52,231 nucleotides of DNA from a bacterium HR17 (lineage in GTDB: Bacteria; Armatimonadota; Fervidibacteria; Fervidibacterales; Fervidibacteraceae), in the NCBI GenBank assembly GCA_002898575.1, contig BEHT01000024.1, positions 1-52,231 on the forward strand, read 5' to 3'. Within the stretch, counting starts at the first letter, position 1. The number at the start of each line of letters is the position of its first letter. The notes under the pieces are model-generated. The model did no database searches, was not told the DNA's origin, and worked only from the letters and a program-made list of their open reading frames with translations. Shown piece after piece: positions 47,155 through 52,231 of this stretch. A program made the position numbers and the translations under genes.

Positions 47155-49482
47155 ATGGCGCTGCATGTGGGGCGCGTTGTGGGCGCTGTGTTTGTCCTGT
47201 CCTTTTGCGGGTTGGCGTTGGAAGTAAGCCTCACGCGGGTTTTTGCCGTCGTCTTGCGTTACCACTTCGCCTTTTTCGCCATTGCGTTGGCACTGTGCGG
47301 ATTGGGTTTGGGCAGTTACGCCGCCCATTGGGGGATGGCAGGCTCTTTCGCTGAGCGTCGGTTGCGCTGGAGTGTCGTCGCATTTTCTGCGACGACGCTG
47401 TTTGCCCTTTGGTTGCTGGTCGCCCTTTTGCTCCCGCGCAACCCCAACGCCTTTTGGCTCGCCGGCTTGGTCACGCTCATCCCGTTCTTCTTCTTGGGCG
47501 TGACGATGGCGACGCTCTTCGGCATGTTCGCCGAACACAGTGGGCGCCTCTACGCAGCCGACCTCGCCGGCGCCGCAGCCGCTGCCTTTGGCGTCGTCCT
47601 CTTGCTCAACGCCTTTGGCGGTTTGAATGCAGTCATCGTCCTCGCGGGTTTAGCGCTTTTGAGTGTGCCTTTGCTGGCAGCGCAAACGGCGCTGCGCTTG
47701 ACGAGTGCGCTGGTGAGCGTTGCCCTCATCGCCTTCGCTTTCCTCAACCGCGGCGGGCGCTACTTGGATTTGCCCCCTGTGCGCCATGCTGACCCCACCA
47801 TCGCCAAACCGTTGCTGCAAGAGTTAGCGACAGGCACATCCCGCATCGTCGCGACGCTGTGGAACGCTTTTTGTCGCACCGATGTCGTGCGCGATGAAGG
47901 CGAACCGGATTTGCTGCATCTTTACACCGACGGCGAAGTGCCCGCGTTGATGGTGCGGTTGAAAAGCGGTAACTTGAAAGACGGTGCGTGGCTCATGAAC
48001 ACGCTCATGGGTGTACCTTACGCATTGCTGCTCACGCCCCGCAAACCTGATGACCGTCCGCCTCACATTGATGCGGTATTGGCGTTGGGTTCAGGTGGAG
48101 GTGTGGATGTCGTTTGTGCCTTATTGGCAGGGGCAAAACGCGTGGACGCCGTTGATGTCAACCCTGCCATGAAAGTGTTTGCAGAGAAGTTCCGCGATTT
48201 CAACGGTCGCATCTACGAGCGCCCCAATGTGCATTTCCGTATCGCCGAAGCCCGCGCCTTTGTCCGCCAAACTCAACGCCGTTACGATTTGGTCGTCATG
48301 GCGTTGACACAAACGGCGACGGTGGGCAAAGCGGGCTTAGCGTTGGTGGAAAGTTTTGTCCACACCAAAGATGCTTGTCGCGATTATTGGCGCATCCTGT
48401 CCCGACGGGGTTTGGTCGCCCTCATCACCCAAGAACCTTTTTTGGCGCTGCGGTGGTGGCTGACTTGCTTGGACATCGTGCAAGAGCAAACGGGCAAAGC
48501 CCCGAAGGACGCAGCGTTGCACCTTGCGTGGTGGCAACTGCCTGAGGAACTGTGGCGCTTCTCGCCTTACCGCAATTTGGTCGTCATGGCACGCCAACCC
48601 TTCACGCAAAGCGACGCTGCGGCTCTGTCGCAGGTGACCAAACGATGGAACATCGTCCCAGTCGCCGTGCCGTTTGTGCATGCCGAAGAGCCATTGGCTT
48701 CAGTGTTACACGGTGCGTTTACCGCTGACGATGTCGTCAGCGATGTGCGGTGGCGGCATGGTGTGGATGTCCGTCCCGTCACCGATGACGCGCCCTTCTT
48801 CGTGGATTTATCGCCGACCGTGCCGCCGCTGCTGTGGCAGTTGATCGCCTTCGCAGTCGTCCTTGTCGTCGGTTTTGCCCTCATCGCCAGTCGCGCGGAA
48901 CGGCGCAAAGGTCAGCAATGGAGCATTTTAACGGCGTTCGTCGCCCTATTGGGTGTCGGGTTCATGCTTGTAGAAGTCGGTGTGCTCCAACGGGTGATGT
49001 TATTGTTGGGCAGCCCGACCCACACAGTCGCGTTGTTCGTCGGCGCCCTCCTGTTGGGCGGTGCCGTCGGCAGCGCGGTAAGCCAACGGTGGCACGACGA
49101 CCGTCTCAGCGAATCGGCGCAAAGGGCTTGCGCTGTCGTCGCTTTCGTCGCAGCGTTGCTGGGTTGGTTGGTCGGACCGCTGACGAACGCTTTGCAGGAA
49201 AGTTCCCTGCCGCTACGGGCGGTTGCCCTTTGCCTCAGCGCTTTCGGGCTGGGTGTGCCGATGGGCATTCCGTTCCCGGTGGCTATGCGGTTAGCCCGCA
49301 ACGCCGCTGTCAGTGTGCCCTATTTGTGGGGTGTTAACGGGGTGATGTCCGTGACAGGCTCGGTAAGCGCTGTGGTTTTGGGCAAGTTGATGGGCTACAG
49401 CCGCGCCATCGTCTTTGGCGCCGCCTGTTATTTGCTGGCGATAGCGATGCTGCAACTGTGGCGTCGCTATGCAGACCGATAG
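47155..49482 (+). CDS. Membrane protein with spermidine-synthase-like domain
   Basis: 775 residues from the ATG at 47155, seven bases after GGAGGGGG. The N-terminal 230 residues contain about seven membrane helices. The middle part (about 270-560) is a spermidine-synthase-like Rossmann domain with VLALGSGGGVDVVCALLAGAKRVDAVDVNPAM and YDLVVMALT. A second set of about six helices follows (about 560-770). This MFS-like plus SpeE-like architecture is widespread in bacteria but uncharacterised. The active-site Asp pair of true polyamine synthases is not clearly present, so polyamine synthesis is unlikely to be its main job. It is divergent from the selenoprotein candidate, and its end overlaps lgt by 16 bases. 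Confidence 0.8.
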   Translation: MALHVGRVVGAVFVLSFCGLALEVSLTRVFAVVLRYHFAFFAIALALCGLGLGSYAAHWGMAGSFAERRLRWSVVAFSATTLFALWLLVALLLPRNPNAFWLAGLVTLIPFFFLGVTMATLFGMFAEHSGRLYAADLAGAAAAAFGVVLLLNAFGGLNAVIVLAGLALLSVPLLAAQTALRLTSALVSVALIAFAFLNRGGRYLDLPPVRHADPTIAKPLLQELATGTSRIVATLWNAFCRTDVVRDEGEPDLLHLYTDGEVPALMVRLKSGNLKDGAWLMNTLMGVPYALLLTPRKPDDRPPHIDAVLALGSGGGVDVVCALLAGAKRVDAVDVNPAMKVFAEKFRDFNGRIYERPNVHFRIAEARAFVRQTQRRYDLVVMALTQTATVGKAGLALVESFVHTKDACRDYWRILSRRGLVALITQEPFLALRWWLTCLDIVQEQTGKAPKDAALHLAWWQLPEELWRFSPYRNLVVMARQPFTQSDAAALSQVTKRWNIVPVAVPFVHAEEPLASVLHGAFTADDVVSDVRWRHGVDVRPVTDDAPFFVDLSPTVPPLLWQLIAFAVVLVVGFALIASRAERRKGQQWSILTAFVALLGVGFMLVEVGVLQRVMLLLGSPTHTVALFVGALLLGGAVGSAVSQRWHDDRLSESAQRACAVVAFVAALLGWLVGPLTNALQESSLPLRAVALCLSAFGLGVPMGIPFPVAMRLARNAAVSVPYLWGVNGVMSVTGSVSAVVLGKLMGYSRAIVFGAACYLLAIAMLQLWRRYADR

Positions 49483-50228
49483 CGCCACCGATGGTATGCC
49501 AACGCCCCGCAAAACAAGACGATGCTCACCCACTGAGCCTGCGTCAGCCCGTTGACGACCGTCGCCGTCGCACCGGCGCGGGCGAATTCTACGAAAAATC
49601 GCAGCACAGCGTAACCCATCACCCACATGACAAAAACAGCCCCCGTGTATGGGGCGAAACGCCGATAACGCACCAGCCACAGAAACAGAACCGCTAACCC
49701 TGCGGCTTCGTAAAGCTGGGCTGGATGGCTCGGTAAAGTGTCAACGCCCAACGCGGGGTTGTGAAACCGCACGCCGAGAGGTAGGGTGGTCGGAGCACCG
49801 TAGCAACATCCGTTGAGGAAACACCCGATGCGCCCGAAAGCGTGACCCAACGCTGTTCCCGGCGCTGCAGCGTCAGCGACTTGCCCGAAGGGCAAGCGAT
49901 AGCGTCGTGTCACCCACCAAACACCTAACACACCGCCTAGCACCGCCCCGTGAAAAGACAGCCCTCCATCTGCCCAAATCATCGCGATCGCAGGCAAATG
50001 CGTGCGGTAAATTGACCAATGCAACGCGACATACAGCAAACGCGCGCCGATGACGCCCAACGCCATCGCTGCGATGGTAGCGTCATAAAGGGCATCTAAG
50101 GGCAGTTGACGACGCCGAAACTCACGGCGCGTCCACCAAAAGCCGATCAACACACCCACCGCTACCATCACGCCGTAGCTGCGGAGCGTAAACGGACCGC
50201 ACTTCAACAGGACAGGGTGCAACGGCAT
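49467..50228 (-). CDS. lgt: Prolipoprotein diacylglyceryl transferase
   Basis: 253 residues from the ATG at 50228. An in-frame GTG at 50240 is also possible, and neither has a strong ribosome site. Lgt transfers diacylglycerol from phosphatidylglycerol to the lipobox Cys of lipoproteins in the inner membrane. About seven helices are visible. Motifs are HPVLLKCGPFTLRSYG at the N-terminus, GARLLYV, GGLSFHGAVLGG, the signature HAFGRIGCFLNGCCYG, and HPAQLYEA. GCCYG in place of GElYG is a known variant. It lies 28 bases after trmFO on the same strand. Confidence 0.93.
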   Translation of the reverse strand: MPLHPVLLKCGPFTLRSYGVMVAVGVLIGFWWTRREFRRRQLPLDALYDATIAAMALGVIGARLLYVALHWSIYRTHLPAIAMIWADGGLSFHGAVLGGVLGVWWVTRRYRLPFGQVADAAAPGTALGHAFGRIGCFLNGCCYGAPTTLPLGVRFHNPALGVDTLPSHPAQLYEAAGLAVLFLWLVRYRRFAPYTGAVFVMWVMGYAVLRFFVEFARAGATATVVNGLTQAQWVSIVLFCGALAYHRWRYRSA

Positions 50229-50256
50229 CACCCGCTTCACTTCTTCTTCTGCGTTT

Positions 50257-51639
50257 TCAGCGTGCTGCTGCCGCTACGGCGGCGGGGTCCCAGCCTTCAT
50301 ATTTGCCCTGCCCGCGGGTTAAACCGTGTCGGGCGATGAACGCCTCCAACGCCTGGAGAGCGCGGGCGACCATCATGCGATGGCGCAACTCCTTCGGGTG
50401 CACTTTCCTCTCCAGCGGCGGCAACAGTCCAAAATTGATGTTCATCGGCGTGAAATGTTTGGGGTCGGCGGTCGTGATATAGTGTGCCAACGCCCCGATC
50501 GCCGTCTCGCGGGGGAACACCAGCGGCGGTTCACCTCGCAACAGCCGCGCGGCGTTAATGCCTGCCACTAACCCTGACGCTGCCGATTCAATGTAGCCTT
50601 CCACGCCGGTCAATTGCCCCGCGAAAAATAGGTCGTCGCGCCCTTTAAATTGGTAGGTCGGGCGCAGGGCAATAGGAGCGTTGATGTAAGTGTTGCGGTG
50701 AATGTAACCGAAGCGCAAAAACTCCGCACGCTCCAAGCCGGGGATGAGCCGAAAGACCCGCTGTTGTTCGCTCCATTTGAGCGTCGTTTGGAATCCGACC
50801 ATGTTGAACATCGTTCGTTCAGCGTTTTCCGGACGCAGTTGGACGACGGCGAAAGGGCGCTTGCCAGTGCGCGGGTCTATCAAACCCGTCGGGCGCAGCG
50901 GTCCGTAGACGAGTGTCAAGTATCCTCGCCGAGCCATCTCTTCAATGGGCAAACACCCCTCAAAGAACATCGTTTTCTCAAAATCGTGCGGTTCGTGCCG
51001 CTCGGCAGCCACCAACGCCTCCCAAAAACGACGGTATTCCTCTTGTGTCATCGGACAGTTCAGGTAAGCAGGTTCGTCGCGGTAACGCGAGCCCCAAAAG
51101 CATTTGTCGCTGTCAACCGTTTCCGCATCCACAATAGGCGAAACGGCGTCGTAGAAGTAGAGGAAATCGGCACCGATAAGTTGGCGGATCTCTTCCGCTA
51201 ACGCGTCATGCGTCAGCGGACCCGTCGCAATGATGACGGGACCGACAGCGGGGATTTTTGTGACGGTTTCCCGCACGACAGTGATGAGCGGGTGACGCTC
51301 AATCGCATCAGTGACCAACTGAGCAAATTTTTCGCGGTCGACGGTAAGCGCTCCGCCGCCTGGCAACGCCGCTTGGTCGGCGCAGCGGATAATCAGCGAA
51401 TTGAGCCGCCGCATTTCCTCTTTGAGCAAGCCAGCCGGCTTGTCAACCAAGTCGCTGCGTAAACTGTTGCTGCAAACCAGTTCTGCGAGTTTACCCGTTT
51501 TGTGGGCGGGTGTAGAAACGATAGGACGCATTTCGTAAAGGGTGACGGGCACGCCCATTTGGGCGGCTTGCCACGCCGCTTCGCATCCCGCTAAACCGCC
51601 GCCGACGATTGTGACGGTTGGCGCTAACCGAAGGGGCAT
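50257..51639 (-). CDS. trmFO: Folate-dependent tRNA (uracil-54) methyltransferase TrmFO
   Basis: 460 residues, ATG at 51639. TrmFO makes ribothymidine 54 in tRNA using methylene-tetrahydrofolate and FAD. The FAD loop [16 protein letters not shown] is at about 9-24. The conserved Cys segments [13 protein letters not shown] (near 53) and [15 protein letters not shown] (near 225) are both present, as are [17 protein letters not shown] and [18 protein letters not shown]. Normal length. The gene is preceded by an extended -10 box and then the palindromic array. Confidence 0.95.
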   Translation of the reverse strand: MPLRLAPTVTIVGGGLAGCEAAWQAAQMGVPVTLYEMRPIVSTPAHKTGKLAELVCSNSLRSDLVDKPAGLLKEEMRRLNSLIIRCADQAALPGGGALTVDREKFAQLVTDAIERHPLITVVRETVTKIPAVGPVIIATGPLTHDALAEEIRQLIGADFLYFYDAVSPIVDAETVDSDKCFWGSRYRDEPAYLNCPMTQEEYRRFWEALVAAERHEPHDFEKTMFFEGCLPIEEMARRGYLTLVYGPLRPTGLIDPRTGKRPFAVVQLRPENAERTMFNMVGFQTTLKWSEQQRVFRLIPGLERAEFLRFGYIHRNTYINAPIALRPTYQFKGRDDLFFAGQLTGVEGYIESAASGLVAGINAARLLRGEPPLVFPRETAIGALAHYITTADPKHFTPMNINFGLLPPLERKVHPKELRHRMMVARALQALEAFIARHGLTRGQGKYEGWDPAAVAAAAR

Positions 51640-51682
51640 TCGCTATGTCACTCCTCAGCGCCTCATCAAAGGCGCCACCGTA

Positions 51683-51691
51683 ATTGTAGCA
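51683..51691 (-). promoter_or_regulatory. Extended -10 promoter of trmFO
   Basis: On the minus strand TGCTACAAT lies 43 bases before the trmFO start. It matches the extended -10 pattern seen before yqeY. No clear -35 box. Confidence 0.5.
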
Positions 51692-51736
51692 GAAATTGCC
51701 GCGTTGAATAACGGGGTTTGGTCGGTGAGCGGCTCT

Positions 51737-52147
51737 TCGGAGGGCGGCTCTCTTGAGCCGCCAAACAGCGGCGCGTCGGAGACGCGCCCTCCGAACGGCA
51801 AAGTGGCTCTCGGTGAGCGGCTCTTCGGAGGGCGGCTCTCTTGAGCCGCCAAACAGCGGCGCGTCAGAGACGCGCCCTCCGAACGGCAAAGTGGCTCTCG
51901 GTGAGCGGCTCTTCGGAGGGCGGCTCTCCTGAGCCGCCAAACAGCGGCGCGTCAGAGACGCGCCCTCCGAACGGCAAAGTGGCTCTCGGTGAGCGGCTCT
52001 TCGGAGGGCGGCTCTCTTGAGCCGCCAAACAGCGGCGCGTCAGAGACGCGCCCTCCGAACGGCAAAGTGGCTCTCGGTGAGCGGCTCTTCGGAGGGCGGC
52101 TCTCCTGAGCCGCCAAACAGCGGCGCGTCAGAAGACGCGCCCTCCGA
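51737..52147. repeat. Tandem array of five 58-bp palindromic elements, period 88 bp
   Basis: Elements start at 51737, 51825, 51913, 52001 and 52089, each 58 bases (last 59), with identical 30-base spacers between them. Each begins TCGGAGGGC and ends GCCCTCCGA and holds two hairpins. The first is GGCGGCTC/GAGCCGCC with loop TCTT or TCCT. The second is GGCGCGTC/GACGCGCC with loop AGA, GGA or AGAA. Loop and point differences between copies show these are not assembly duplicates of one unit. Together with the trmFO promoter the array fills the stretch 51640-52147. The last 84 bases to the window end show no feature. Open frames through the array are artefacts. Confidence 0.92.
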
Positions 52148-52231
52148 GGCATTGCCGAGAAGGAAAATTCAACGAAGCAGCGGAAATAGGTTGTATCGGT
52201 GCAGGCAAATAATCGCTGAGTTTTTCGTGCA

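Noticed and set aside
51491-52152. Repetitive proteins rich in SREPPSEE-type sequence
   Set aside because: They are translations of the palindromic array. They have no ribosome sites, and similar peptides appear wherever the element occurs.

Overview
The window reads as chromosomal DNA, GC-rich by eye, from a diderm bacterium, probably an uncultured thermophile of the Armatimonadota / Candidatus Fervidibacteria type. That placement is inference, from the style of the housekeeping proteins, a predicted outer-membrane barrel, lgt, and the dispersed palindromic repeats. I saw no rRNA, tRNA, CRISPR array, phage or insertion sequence.

Region 1 (1-2843, minus strand) is a metal-efflux-like module. 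It holds a heavy-metal-binding-domain protein, a cytochrome c with a FixH/YtkA-like domain, a small CxxC protein, and a membrane fusion protein that runs off the left edge.

Region 2 (about 3.2-20.5 kb) is the most striking part. It is a redox locus with six multiheme cytochromes carrying about 53 heme-binding motifs. Its members are a 13-heme protein, an outer-membrane-barrel candidate, a decaheme protein fused to an LVIVD beta-propeller, nine- and six-heme proteins, a two-domain GlcG/HbpS-like lipoprotein, a soluble protein fusing cyclic-nucleotide domains to four [4Fe-4S] sites, a diheme membrane cytochrome b, a second decaheme protein paralogous to the first, and a divergent five-heme protein. 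Gaps of 6-47 bases from 12.9 down to 3.9 kb suggest one long operon. The parts could form a path from a cytoplasmic donor or acceptor through quinone and periplasm to the cell surface, that is, extracellular electron transfer. The substrate and direction are unknown.

Region 3 (20.5-31.1 kb) is mostly housekeeping: a sugar nucleotidyltransferase with a GHMP kinase, mutY, surE, serA, a MetE-like protein, a metallophosphoesterase, purF, a FecR-like protein and a trpG/pabA amidotransferase. Region 4 (31.3-36.9 kb) has a solitary 1254-residue P-loop ATPase resembling BrxC/DUF6079 defence ATPases, a TIM-barrel isomerase-like protein and a DUF72 protein. Region 5 (37.3-52.2 kb) has nadB, an ACT protein coupled to aspartate kinase, a bacterial translin homologue, yqeY-phoH-pgpH-ybeY, a probable selenoprotein with an in-frame TGA, a membrane protein with a spermidine-synthase domain, lgt and trmFO.

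Two themes cut across the window. A family of 58-62 bp elements has terminal inverted repeats and two inner hairpins whose stem sequences vary while pairing is kept. Ten copies lie in two arrays. Two solo hairpins are each flanked by about 27-36 bp imperfect direct repeats, as if insertion duplicated the target. Second, a thioredoxin-like reading frame is interrupted only by a TGA that is followed by a SECIS-like hairpin.
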